Positions 9,334 to 17,496 of a stretch of DNA of 64,000 nucleotides are shown here, piece after piece (position 1 is the first letter of the stretch; each line of letters opens with the position of its first letter). The DNA lies in NCBI GenBank assembly GCA_964414585.1, contig CAYPXR010000060.1:52936-116935 (forward strand). Reading direction: 5' to 3'. The translations under genes and the position numbers were made by a program. The notes under the pieces are model-generated. The model worked only from the letters and a program-made list of their open reading frames with translations, searched no databases and was not told the origin of the DNA. The stretch comes from DATEMU01 sp964414585 (GTDB lineage Bacteria > Planctomycetota > Phycisphaerae > UBA1845 > UTPLA1).

Positions 9334-9620
9334 CTCAGCCGCCCACGGCTGAATGTGAGAGAAAATTACGGGCGAGGGCCGCCGCCTGAGATCGGCGGCC
9401 GCTTGGGGGGTCAATCGTCGTAGATCGTCGTGCCATCGACACCGTTGCCGGAGCGCAGCGGAATCGACGCATGAACGTATTCCGGGCCAGGCGGGTCGCG
9501 TAGGCCTCTCTCCCTCCTCCCCTCGCTCTCACGGCTGAAACGGCCCGCCGGCCACTTTTAAGGAAGGGCCGCCGGAACTCACGGGGATCGAAGCAAGGAA
9601 GCGTAAGAAGGAAGCCAAGG
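9334..9620. other. intergenic region with hairpins
   Basis: 287 bases between the kinase and degenerate-receiver genes. A short hairpin (CAGCCG, four-base loop, CGGCTG) follows the kinase stop codon directly, and a perfect 8-bp stem (GGCCGCCG/CGGCGGCC, loop of 8) lies at 9377-9400. Neither is followed by a T-run, so termination is uncertain. The minus strand is open for about 40 codons ending near 9418, but I see no start or ribosome binding site. Confidence 0.4.
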
Positions 9621-10220
9621 ATGTCGCTCAAGAATCTTCAAATCCTGATCGTCGCGGACGAGCCCGATATCGCCGCGATGCTGGCCACTCACATCATGAC
9701 CCATCTCGACGCGCACGTGTCCGTCGTGGACACGATCGAGGAGGCCCAATTGATGGCCGCCTCGGACGCGTTCGACCTGATCCTCGCGCAAGAGCGGCTG
9801 GCGGACGGCCCGGCCGTCAGCCTGGTCGGCGACCGCGAGACCGCGACCACGACGCCGCTCGTGATCGTCGCGCCGGATACCGATCTCGATCAGGTACGCT
9901 CGGCTTTCCGCGACGGCGCGGCCGACGTGCTTGATTCTGCAGCGGACGGCGAAGGATTATTGAACTGCATCGACCGCGTCGTACGCCGCAGTCGACAGGA
10001 GCAGAGCCGAGGCCGGCGGAGCCGGCGCCTTCGCCGAGTTTCCAGCCGTCTCATCAAGGACCGCCGCGAACTGCGGCAACGCGTGGACCTCATCTGCCGC
10101 GACGTGGTCGATGCCTATCGCCGCCTGGCGGAAAAAGTCGTGGCCACGAATCAGGGTGACGACCCGCTCCACCCCATCCGCCGCGCGCCGCGGCCGATGG
10201 CGGAATCCGACCAGGATTGA
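9621..10220 (+). CDS. degenerate receiver-domain protein
   Basis: 199 residues with a strong purine-rich ribosome binding region. Residues 5-120 have the CheY fold (LQILIVADEPDIAAML ... FDLILAQERL ... TPLVIVAPDTD), but the phospho-acceptor position (57) is Gln instead of Asp, the acidic pair is altered (ADE), and the conserved Lys near the end of the domain is missing. It therefore cannot be phosphorylated in the usual way. The C-terminal 80 residues are Arg-rich (SRGRRSRRLRRVSSRL) and may bind nucleic acid or acidic partners. It follows the HDOD kinase and may be a phosphorylation-independent output or adaptor of the same pathway. Confidence 0.75.
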   Translation: MSLKNLQILIVADEPDIAAMLATHIMTHLDAHVSVVDTIEEAQLMAASDAFDLILAQERLADGPAVSLVGDRETATTTPLVIVAPDTDLDQVRSAFRDGAADVLDSAADGEGLLNCIDRVVRRSRQEQSRGRRSRRLRRVSSRLIKDRRELRQRVDLICRDVVDAYRRLAEKVVATNQGDDPLHPIRRAPRPMAESDQD

Positions 10221-10942
10221 GGCTGAGCCGCCGCGTTGGCCGATACCATTCGCGGACTTTCGATTCCAATCCATACGATGAATGCGTGATCTTCTCGGCC
10301 CCAGCCGAATTTCGCGATTTCGATCCCATCCATCCGCGCAATTTCCTCCCACCGGGAATACAACTAACAGAGGAAGAAAGTCCGTCCAGAGTATTCGGAA
10401 CCGGCGATACGCCGCCGTCCGAGCGATCAGAGCCGCGACCGTAAGGGAGCGTCGCGCGACCTTCGAACGCCACTCGGCGCTCCTTGACAGTCGCGGCTCT
10501 GACATACGCTGCACGCTCAGGACGGACTTCGGTGGGGAGGAAGTTCCGTGGTGGGATGGCTGCGCTCGTGCGCATTCGCGCCGAGAGTTTTTTACGCCCG
10601 ATCTTGCTTTGGCGTGCCGCTCTGGGCCGGCCGATGCCGGCTTCCCGAGCCGGTTTGCGGGCGATGGCGCACCCGTCTGCCGGAGCCGATCGGCTTTGCA
10701 ACGGAGCGTCTTTCGCCTGCCTACTACGTCGAACTCCGCGCGCTCGATATTGCAAAGGAAGAAATCGAGCTGACAACCCCCCGCGCTCGCCATCGCACCC
10801 CGATCCACCCGATCAAACTGCTCTGGCCCTTCCGCTGGCCCACGCCGATGACGACACCGAAAGTTGCTCCGCCGTTACCGCCGCATTTTCAGGACCCGCG
10901 GCAGTCCATCAATGTCCTAATCTAATCACGAGCGCATCGCCT
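10221..10942. other. gene-poor region with repeat sequence
   Basis: About 720 bases between the degenerate receiver gene and the permease gene. Several overlapping open frames exist on both strands, but they lack family motifs, ribosome binding sites and normal amino-acid composition (Arg/Ala/Pro-rich), so I treat the stretch as non-coding. It contains the inverted repeat listed separately. The rest is unremarkable to me. Confidence 0.5.
10429..10501. repeat. imperfect inverted repeat, REP-like
   Basis: The arm at 10429-10451 (AGAGCCGCGACCGTAAGGGA plus GCG) pairs with 10479-10501, whose reverse complement differs at only a few positions, leaving about 27 bases between the arms. Sequences of this GCCGCGACCGTAAGGGAGCG type recur between genes in planctomycete genomes as I recall them, so this is probably one copy of a dispersed extragenic palindrome. 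Only one copy is present here, so the dispersed nature cannot be shown from this window. Confidence 0.55.
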
Positions 10943-12040
10943 TCAAAAAAGCATGCCCATGACCCAACCGACGCACAGAAAAAAACCAAACAGGAACACC
11001 GCCAACTTCTTCGAGACCTCCCGCCAAAGATAAATGCTTGGAATAATGCTATACGTACCCAGAGTCATGGCAAAAAGCATGACGTATCCTGGGGCGATGC
11101 CTTGTTGTTGAAGCTGCGCGGCAAACATGACGTCGAGCGCGATCGGGACAGGCATGAAGACCGAGATCAGGCTGACAAGGCCCATCCGGGCGGGGGTCGC
11201 ATCAGAAAGGAGCGACTGCCACGGGATCAAGGTCAGCATCGTCGCGGACACAACACTCGCAAGCAACATCAGGGTGATCGTGGGTTTGAGTAGCATCCAA
11301 ACGTGCTTGGCGTAGTCCGCGGCAAGCTCTTTCGAGACCAACCAGAGCGACTCCGAGCAATCGGCCGACGGAGGCGGTAGAGCGCAGACACCTTCTTCGC
11401 CAACGGCAAAGGGCTTCAAGGGTCCCGCGCGCTCAAAAAAGCCGATCACGGCAGGGACAACGAAGAGAATGACCGCCAGCAGGATGGCGTATTTTGTGAG
11501 GCTCATCGCAAGGGGAAAGGCAACGAACGTCATCATCATGACGACGGGGTTGAAATTGGGCGAACTGAAGAGAAAACCCAGCGCGACTTCGATTCGCCCA
11601 TGGCCGCGCGTGACGCCACAAGCCGCTGGAACGGAGCAATTGGCGCAGACGCCCATCGGCACGCCGACGATGGCCCCCTTGAGCGTGTTCAAGTAGAGGT
11701 TCTTTCCTATTTTCAAGGGGTAATACCGCAGGGCCGTGTGCAGCAACGCACCGAATAACACACCGAAACTCATTCCGACCTTCATACTGTCAAGCCAGTT
11801 CACTGCGCCGGCGAATATCCTCCACCACGCAGGATCGTTCGCGGTCGTCGTCAAGACTTCCGTGCTGTAGGCCATGCTCGGCAGCGCCTGGCCAACGTGA
11901 TGAGCCTTGGACCAAAGCTGTGGGTAGCGCGAAGCGAACCAGAACAGGCACAAGAGGGTGACCGTTGCGACGACCAGAATACCCTGCCGGTAGTAACACC
12001 GCATCGGGCGGGACGTGAAGGGAATCGCGAGCGTGCTCAT
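10943..12040 (-). CDS. YraQ/ArsP-type (DUF318) permease
   Basis: 365 residues with about eight to ten membrane helices. The start at 12040 is fixed by an ideal AGGAGGT placed five bases before the ATG. Family hallmarks are duplicated transmembrane halves, a CANCSVPAACG motif resembling the Cys-containing signature of DUF318/ArsP permeases, and SSPNFNPVVMMM. Characterised relatives export organoarsenicals or have been linked to metal export. It is the last gene of the sigma factor operon, 73 bases after the Cys-rich protein gene. Metal or metalloid efflux is inference from family and context. Confidence 0.8.
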   Translation of the reverse strand: MSTLAIPFTSRPMRCYYRQGILVVATVTLLCLFWFASRYPQLWSKAHHVGQALPSMAYSTEVLTTTANDPAWWRIFAGAVNWLDSMKVGMSFGVLFGALLHTALRYYPLKIGKNLYLNTLKGAIVGVPMGVCANCSVPAACGVTRGHGRIEVALGFLFSSPNFNPVVMMMTFVAFPLAMSLTKYAILLAVILFVVPAVIGFFERAGPLKPFAVGEEGVCALPPPSADCSESLWLVSKELAADYAKHVWMLLKPTITLMLLASVVSATMLTLIPWQSLLSDATPARMGLVSLISVFMPVPIALDVMFAAQLQQQGIAPGYVMLFAMTLGTYSIIPSIYLWREVSKKLAVFLFGFFLCVGWVMGMLF

Positions 12041-12113
12041 GGTACCTCCTGAAACACCCGTCTTTGGAAAACGAGAGCCGGTGGCGAGACTGGACAAAAC
12101 TCCCCCCGCCTGG

Positions 12114-12725
12114 TCAGTCCTTCTTGGTCGGCTTGCCGCCCTTGAACTCGACCTTGCAATGATCACATTTGCCATCGGTGATCATGGCGATCGCGCATCC
12201 TTCGCACTTGGTCATCGCTGCGGCCTTGAGGATGCCCAGGGCCGCTTCAGCTTTTTTGAAAACCGCTTCTCCGTGATAGAGCCGTCCTCCGATCGGCCCG
12301 GCGTCGCAGTTCGCGCAGAAGGCGACGACACCTTTTCTGGAGTTGTCGCGGCAAAGGCAGCATTTGCTCTTGGCGGCGTCAAAGGACCGCCCCTCCGCGA
12401 GCGCTCGAGCAATCGCAGACTTGTACATCTTCCCTTCGTAGAAATTCAGATGACAGCGCTCGCACGTGCCGTTCGATTTCGCGGCCTTTCGGCATTCGAG
12501 ACACCGAATAGAACTCACGTCAGCAACCGGCGATCCCTGGAGCGCTTCGTACAGCTTGTGCGACTTGATCGCCACACCGTACATCGCGCCGGATTCACAC
12601 TTCCGGCACCAGCCTTCGCCCGATTTTCGAACATCCGCACACGTGCATGATTTGTCGTCAGCAAGCGTCCGAACGGCAATTGGGCAGACGGCAAAAATGA
12701 CGAGAAACATCCGACGCTTTGTCAT
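12114..12725 (-). CDS. secreted cysteine-rich multi-ribbon protein
   Basis: 203 residues: a signal-like N-terminus (about 22 residues ending VRTLA) and four paired-cysteine modules: CTC/CRKC, CLEC/CERC, CCLC/CANC and CEGC/CDHC. Modules 1 and 3 resemble each other (C..C..G.xxG then an Ala/Leu helix), as do 2 and 4 (GTCERCHLNFYEGKMYK versus GKCDHCKVEFKGGKPTK), so the protein is a tandem duplication of a two-ribbon unit. It overlaps the anti-sigma gene by ATGA, implying coupled translation. It probably binds zinc, copper or another thiophilic metal outside the cytoplasm. I recognise no named family. Confidence 0.7.
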   Translation of the reverse strand: MTKRRMFLVIFAVCPIAVRTLADDKSCTCADVRKSGEGWCRKCESGAMYGVAIKSHKLYEALQGSPVADVSSIRCLECRKAAKSNGTCERCHLNFYEGKMYKSAIARALAEGRSFDAAKSKCCLCRDNSRKGVVAFCANCDAGPIGGRLYHGEAVFKKAEAALGILKAAAMTKCEGCAIAMITDGKCDHCKVEFKGGKPTKKD

Positions 12726-13528
12726 GATTCAGCTCCTGTTGGCTTACTCTTTTCGATTCGCAGCCCGTCGACGATTTGACGGACCGGATGTCGAGACGCG
12801 ACTAACACCATCACGTCTCCAAGCTTCGCGCCGGCGAGGTTAACGCCCTTAACCACGGATTCCATCTCGTTGTTTCCTACGACGGCGCCATCAAAAGCGG
12901 AGGGAATCGGGCCGCGGTCTTGCTTGGCCAGCACCATCAGAATTGGCTTACCGCAGCAGTTCAGGCGGACTTCGATGCAAGAACGACCATTTCGGTCCAC
13001 AATGACTTGCCGGTCGATGATTCGCAGGTCATGGCCCGTTAATGCGCCAGGTTCGCCAAGCAAGAGTCGAACGCCGAAGGCCTCGACAGCTTTCGAATTG
13101 TCCGTCTTTCCCTCAAGCGGCATTCGGGGCGTAAATGGCACATCGCCGGAGGTCTCGGCGAGTAGTGCGGAAACCACCCAAGGTGTCGCCGGAGTTGATC
13201 GGCCGACATAGTAGGCCACGCCAAGACCCGCCGCCGCGAGAAGGGAGGCGGCCCATCCGATGATCCGTAGACGACCGCGAATGCGGCGCGAAACAGGAAT
13301 CGACTCTTGCGATTCGACCGCACGGCAAAGCCGCGTCCATAATTCAGAAGGCATCTTTTCATCACGGAGGCGATCGCGTAGGGCAGATTCGACACGACGT
13401 TCGGCGGAGAATCGCGCGAAACAGCTCGAACAAATACGAAGATGTTCGCTGACCTCAAAGGTCTTGGTGTGACCCAGCTGCGAGTCCAGGTAAGGCCCCA
13501 AATAATTTCTCGCTTCTTTGCAGTTCAT
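12722..13528 (-). CDS. zinc-finger (ZAS) anti-sigma factor
   Basis: 268 residues. The N-terminus has the anti-sigma zinc-binding signature (MNCKEA ... SEHLRICSSCFARF, His-x3-Cys-x2-Cys). A single membrane helix at about residues 85-105 (IIGWAASLLAAAGLGVAYYVG) is preceded by basic residues, and the C-terminal 150 residues would be outside the cytoplasm. The gene overlaps the sigma factor gene upstream (ATGA at 13525-13528) and the Cys-rich gene downstream (ATGA), so all three are translationally coupled. Its role should be to hold the cognate ECF sigma factor until an envelope signal arrives. Confidence 0.85.
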   Translation of the reverse strand: MNCKEARNYLGPYLDSQLGHTKTFEVSEHLRICSSCFARFSAERRVESALRDRLRDEKMPSELWTRLCRAVESQESIPVSRRIRGRLRIIGWAASLLAAAGLGVAYYVGRSTPATPWVVSALLAETSGDVPFTPRMPLEGKTDNSKAVEAFGVRLLLGEPGALTGHDLRIIDRQVIVDRNGRSCIEVRLNCCGKPILMVLAKQDRGPIPSAFDGAVVGNNEMESVVKGVNLAGAKLGDVMVLVASRHPVRQIVDGLRIEKSKPTGAES

Positions 13529-14175
13529 ATTTTTGCCCGCTTGAGATAGCCCTGTTCAAGTGCCAGGCCAGTCAACGATTCGCGGAGCTTTATTCGGCCT
13601 CGATGAATGTGGGACATGACCGTTCCAAGGGAAATGGCCAGCATCTCGGCGATTTCCTTATAGCTGAATTCTTCAAGGCTCCTGAGCAGCAAACATTGTC
13701 GCTCGTCCGTCCCAAGCCGTTTCAGCGCTTCGATGAGCCGATCGTCGAGCAGTTGCATCAGTTGATCCGGATCTTCGAGAAGCCATCCCCAGGTATCCTC
13801 ACGTTCCATGGTTTCGCGGGGATCAAGATGGTTTTCCTCGATCGAGACTTCTCTTCCTACTTTTTTATTCAGGCGATAGATCGTGTTCGTCAAAATCCGA
13901 AACAGCCACGCGCGAAAGTTGGTGCTCGGCTCGAAACGCGGAAATTCCCGCCAAGCCGTAAGGATCGCCTCCTGCAAAATGTCGCCTGCGAGATCGTCGC
14001 GCCAAGCCATACGTCGGGCGTGGCGATACAGCGCGTCCCGATGCGGGCTGAGAAGGCGTAGGAATTCTGCGCCGGATGTCTTCGAATCCACCAGATGCCC
14101 CAACGGGTCAGTACGAGCTAATAACGAAACCAGCAACCGCCATTTCGTATCAATTCCAGCTCTAATATTCCTCAC
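13525..14175 (-). CDS. ECF-family RNA polymerase sigma factor
   Basis: 216 residues. Region 2 includes a helix with DLAGDILQEAILTAWREFPRF and FRAWLFRILTNTIY; region 4 has the helix-turn-helix EFSYKEIAEMLAISLGTVMSH followed by RGR. No region 1.1 or 3 is present, as expected for ECF sigmas. The GTG at 14175 is the first usable start; the first 30 residues may be untranslated because no other Met is available before the fold begins. It heads the operon with its anti-sigma, the Cys-rich protein and the permease, and is probably autoregulated. Confidence 0.88.
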   Translation of the reverse strand: MRNIRAGIDTKWRLLVSLLARTDPLGHLVDSKTSGAEFLRLLSPHRDALYRHARRMAWRDDLAGDILQEAILTAWREFPRFEPSTNFRAWLFRILTNTIYRLNKKVGREVSIEENHLDPRETMEREDTWGWLLEDPDQLMQLLDDRLIEALKRLGTDERQCLLLRSLEEFSYKEIAEMLAISLGTVMSHIHRGRIKLRESLTGLALEQGYLKRAKI

Positions 14176-14195
14176 CTAGCTCAATAAATTGCGGG

Positions 14196-14221
14196 AAAAC
14201 CCCCCCGATAACCTCGGGTTT
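14196..14221 (-). terminator. weak candidate terminator after phoH
   Basis: On the minus strand AAACCC pairs with GGGTTTT around a short inner CCCGA/TCGGG stem, ending in four T. It sits between phoH and the sigma factor gene, where separation of two transcription units is expected. The stem is short. Confidence 0.3.
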
Positions 14222-14307
14222 GACAAGATCATTCAATAAAGCGGATGAGCGAATCCAACTGCCGGATAATTTGAGTGTTCCGACGAAGTCCGGCGACCGG
14301 CAACGGC

Positions 14308-15285
14308 CTACCGCTTCGCGTCCCGATGCCCATAGGCATGAACGATCCGCGTTACCAGCTTGTGGCGGACGATATCCGCCTGACTTAGGCGCACGACCGC
14401 CACCCCGTCGACTCCTTCGAGTCGCTGCACGGCGTCCACCAGGCCGCTCTTGCCATACTCGCCCAGGTCCGACTGGCTGTCGTCGCCGGTCACGATCATC
14501 TTGCTGTGCTCGCCGAGCCGCGTCAGGAACATGAGCATCTGCTGGCTCGTCGCGTTCTGTGCCTCGTCCAGAATGATCGCCGCGTTATTCAATGTCCGCC
14601 CGCGCATGAAGGCCAGCGGGATCACCTCGATCGAATCGTTCACCATAAACCGCCGGATCTGCTCGAAATCCATCATGTCGTGCATCGCATCGAACAGCGG
14701 ACGCAGGTACGGGTTCACCTTCGCCTGCATGTCGCCGGGCAGATAACCGAGCTTCTCGCCCGCTTCGACCGCCGGCCGCGCCAGAACGATACGCTTGAGC
14801 CTTCCAACCTTCAGCATCGACAGCGCCATCGCCACGGCGAGATAGGTCTTGCCCGTGCCGGCCGGACCGATGCAAAAGCAAAGATCGTGACTCTCCATCG
14901 CCCGAACGTATTCCTGCTGCCCCGCCGTCTTTGGTCGAACGGAGGCCTGGCGATAAACATGGATCACGCCCGACTCGTGCTTGGCATGTTTGGAGGCGTG
15001 CTCGACCAGCGCGTCGGCGACGTCGGTCTTTTGAAGATGTCCGCCGGTGCGAAGCTTGCTGAGCAGGGTTTCGACGACCGCGGCCGCCTTCCCGACGGAT
15101 TCGCCCTCGCCGACCAATTTCAACGTGGAATCGCGGGCGATGAATTTGACGCCCAGCGCTTCGCGAATAGCCCGCAAATTGCAATCGGCCGGACCGAAGA
15201 GTTCGATCCGCCGGTCCGGTGGGCCGTCCAATGTGATGACTAATTCCAAGTTCCGGCGCGCTCCCTCAGCTTGAGCTAACGACAC
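14308..15285 (-). CDS. phoH: PhoH-family ATPase
   Basis: 325 residues, the normal length. Walker A is GPAGTGKT, Walker B is AIILDEAQNAT, and the motif VTGDDSQSDL follows, as in PhoH-like P-loop proteins related to superfamily 1 helicases. The N-terminal 100 residues include a KH-like segment (FGPADCNLRAIREALGVKF). PhoH family members are linked to RNA metabolism and often sit with ybeY, which is absent here. The GTG start at 15285 lies three bases after the cdsA stop codon, so the two are co-transcribed. Confidence 0.9.
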   Translation of the reverse strand: MSLAQAEGARRNLELVITLDGPPDRRIELFGPADCNLRAIREALGVKFIARDSTLKLVGEGESVGKAAAVVETLLSKLRTGGHLQKTDVADALVEHASKHAKHESGVIHVYRQASVRPKTAGQQEYVRAMESHDLCFCIGPAGTGKTYLAVAMALSMLKVGRLKRIVLARPAVEAGEKLGYLPGDMQAKVNPYLRPLFDAMHDMMDFEQIRRFMVNDSIEVIPLAFMRGRTLNNAAIILDEAQNATSQQMLMFLTRLGEHSKMIVTGDDSQSDLGEYGKSGLVDAVQRLEGVDGVAVVRLSQADIVRHKLVTRIVHAYGHRDAKR

Positions 15286-15288
15286 CCG

Positions 15289-16206
15289 CTATTGTAACAG
15301 CATCCAATAGGCAAGGGGAGCCGTTGGCAAGAGCGAATCGATAACATCGAGCACGCCGCCAAACGCAGGGATGGCGTTCGCCGAGTCCTTCGCCTGCGCC
15401 CCGCGTTTGAAAAGCGATTCCAGCAGATCGCCCCCCTGCCCGACCAGACCCATGAGCAACCCGAAAAGCGCCGCCGTCGGCAATTCAGGAAAAGTGCTCG
15501 CCAGCGGCGTTAACGGAGTCGAATGTGTCCGGACAAGATAGGATACGAGCATGGCCACCCCCGCCGACGTGGCCAACCCGCCGATCAGCCCTTCCCAGGT
15601 CTTCTTCGGACTGAGCCAGACGATGAGCTTATGCCGCCCGATGGCCAGGCCCGTGAAGTAGGCGCCGATGTCGCAGAACTTGACGGTGCCGACAAAATAG
15701 AGGAGCAGCCAAACCGCGCCCGGCGGTCCGAACATGCGGATGCGGACGAGATACTGCGGTAGGAGCCCGAGATAAAGAATCATCAGGAGCGTCGCGCCGA
15801 TATCGGAAATCACTCCGTCGGTGTGACGCCGGCAGGAAACGATCAAAGCCGTGCCCAGGAAGGCGACGAGAATCGCGCCGACCGTCAAATCGTTGACCCC
15901 CGCATTCACGAAACAACAACAAGGCCAGCGATGATTCACGACGAGAAAGGGAATGGCAATCAGGAAGACGCAGATCAAACCGGCCCAGGCAGCCAATGGC
16001 GCATGGCCGGCGGCGCGAACCAGCCGCCCGAGTTCCCGCACGCCCAGCGCCGATAGCGCCGCCAGAATGACGACAACGACCAAGCCGTCATCGACTCGAC
16101 CGACGGTCTCCAGCCCGGCCTGTGAGGACAACCAGTCATCGGCGCGGATCAAACCGATCAGCGCCGCGATCAGAAGAGCCCCGAAGAGCAATCGTTGCCA
16201 AAGCAT
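15289..16206 (-). CDS. cdsA: phosphatidate cytidylyltransferase
   Basis: 305 residues with seven to eight membrane helices. The C-terminus carries the CDP-DAG synthase signature region (KRGAQAKDSANAIPAFGG then DVIDSLL), with Lys-Asp conserved but the usual PGHGG changed to PAFGG and the following DR to DV. The SPKKTWEG motif is also typical. The enzyme makes CDP-diacylglycerol from phosphatidate and CTP, the precursor of membrane phospholipids. It lies between the C45 gene (9 bases) and phoH (3 bases) on one transcript. Confidence 0.88.
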   Translation of the reverse strand: MLWQRLLFGALLIAALIGLIRADDWLSSQAGLETVGRVDDGLVVVVILAALSALGVRELGRLVRAAGHAPLAAWAGLICVFLIAIPFLVVNHRWPCCCFVNAGVNDLTVGAILVAFLGTALIVSCRRHTDGVISDIGATLLMILYLGLLPQYLVRIRMFGPPGAVWLLLYFVGTVKFCDIGAYFTGLAIGRHKLIVWLSPKKTWEGLIGGLATSAGVAMLVSYLVRTHSTPLTPLASTFPELPTAALFGLLMGLVGQGGDLLESLFKRGAQAKDSANAIPAFGGVLDVIDSLLPTAPLAYWMLLQ

Positions 16207-16215
16207 CTTGGGAGA

Positions 16216-17466
16216 TTATCGGGGAGCGGGCCACGACGCCAGGAACAGCTCGCCAACGTTGATTTCGACCGGCTTTTTTTCCGGCGCGGGAGTGCTTTCG
16301 CTCGAAAAGGCGACGTGCATCCGCATCTGATTGGGCTCGAAGACAACGCTTTGAAAAGTAAAGACCCGGCCGGCGACCTCGACGCTTTTGAGAATCTGCC
16401 ACGCCTCCGGAACGCCGATCTTCTGTCCCGCTGCCAGCGCTTCCTTGAGACGACCCTCGATCTTCTCGTAACGATCACAGGCCGTCGGCTCGCCGCGCTT
16501 TCGATAGTGATTGGTGCAGGCCAGAAGGCAGGCCAGCGAGCCGGCCGTCCCATCGGCCAGCCGCGTCGTCACGCCTCCGCCGCGCTCGAGGTCGCCGTCA
16601 TATTCAAATACCGCGGCGGGCGAATGCTGGCCGTCGTAGGGAAACGCAATGGGCACATTATTGCCCACCGCGGAAGTGTGCTTCTCAAGCACCCGCGCAA
16701 CGTCCTCGATGGCGGTCGCGGTGCGAGAGTTCTCAAGCGCCTCGCGGAGAATCAGTGCGCGCGGCATCAGGCGCGAGACGTCGCTCACCGGACGCCCCGG
16801 CGCGTCGTGAAGGCTGACGGTAACGCCTTTGGAATTCATGCCCGTCAGGCAGCCGATGAAACAGGGCCAACCGATCATGACCGTCGAAAGGCGCGGGTCC
16901 AACCCCGATTGAACACGTGCGACGACGACCTGTGGGCCGTCCAACGCATCGTAAAAGATCCAATCGAGATTGCGTCCGACAATCGTATTGCCGTCTCGCG
17001 TGAGCGGACCCCACGCGGAAAACGAAGAACATCCCATCCTCGTGGAATCGGGAATGCAGTTGATCGCCACGAGGTCGCGGTATTCCATCGCCCGACCGAG
17101 CGACGGCACATTGAGATGGCCTTTCATCTTTTCCGTCACGCCCTCGAAGATGCCCTTGAGTTCTTCCTCATAAACAGCCGGAATCTTGAACCGATGCGTG
17201 ACCAGCATCGAGGCGGCTTCGAAGGCACGGGCCGAGTCCGTCTCGCGGACATATTCGTCGAAGAGCTGGAGCCACCTCGCCCCGAAGTGGTAACCCTGTG
17301 CGTAGCCCTGCTCGCGAGGCGATCCCCAGACGCGAAGGATCGGAACGCCCTGGAGGACCCGCAACTCCCCTTTGACCGTCCCTTGCTCCGGCGCATGCCC
17401 GCGAACGAAGGGGACGGCCGTCAGGAACAAAATGAGGATGGCGGGGATGGATCGTTTCATCGTCAT
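16216..17466 (-). CDS. secreted C45/choloylglycine hydrolase-like NTN enzyme
   Basis: 416 residues with a signal peptide (IPAILILFLTAVPFVRG). The central region MGCSSFSAWGPLTRDGN followed by IVGRNLDW is the signature of Ntn hydrolases of the C45 acyltransferase type, where the Cys becomes the catalytic N-terminus after autoproteolysis. Segments GMNSKGVTVSLHDAP and TNHYR support the same fold. Known relatives hydrolyse or transfer amide-linked acyl groups (for example isopenicillin N acyltransferase). Being exported and next to an acyl-CoA ligase, it may act on lipid-linked amides, but this is inference. ATG codons at 17466 and 17460 are both possible starts. Confidence 0.75.
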   Translation of the reverse strand: MTMKRSIPAILILFLTAVPFVRGHAPEQGTVKGELRVLQGVPILRVWGSPREQGYAQGYHFGARWLQLFDEYVRETDSARAFEAASMLVTHRFKIPAVYEEELKGIFEGVTEKMKGHLNVPSLGRAMEYRDLVAINCIPDSTRMGCSSFSAWGPLTRDGNTIVGRNLDWIFYDALDGPQVVVARVQSGLDPRLSTVMIGWPCFIGCLTGMNSKGVTVSLHDAPGRPVSDVSRLMPRALILREALENSRTATAIEDVARVLEKHTSAVGNNVPIAFPYDGQHSPAAVFEYDGDLERGGGVTTRLADGTAGSLACLLACTNHYRKRGEPTACDRYEKIEGRLKEALAAGQKIGVPEAWQILKSVEVAGRVFTFQSVVFEPNQMRMHVAFSSESTPAPEKKPVEINVGELFLASWPAPR

Positions 17467-17496
17467 ACAATATCTCTCACATCCACCATGATAAAT

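Noticed and set aside
9335..9631. Minus-strand frames after the kinase gene, one ending in a protein-like stretch near 9418.
   Set aside because: No start codon with a ribosome binding site and a low-complexity upstream part; it may be a gene remnant, but evidence is insufficient.
10484..11293. A 269-codon plus-strand frame in the gene-poor stretch.
   Set aside because: It overlaps the permease C-terminus, is Arg/Ala-rich, and begins within the inverted repeat.
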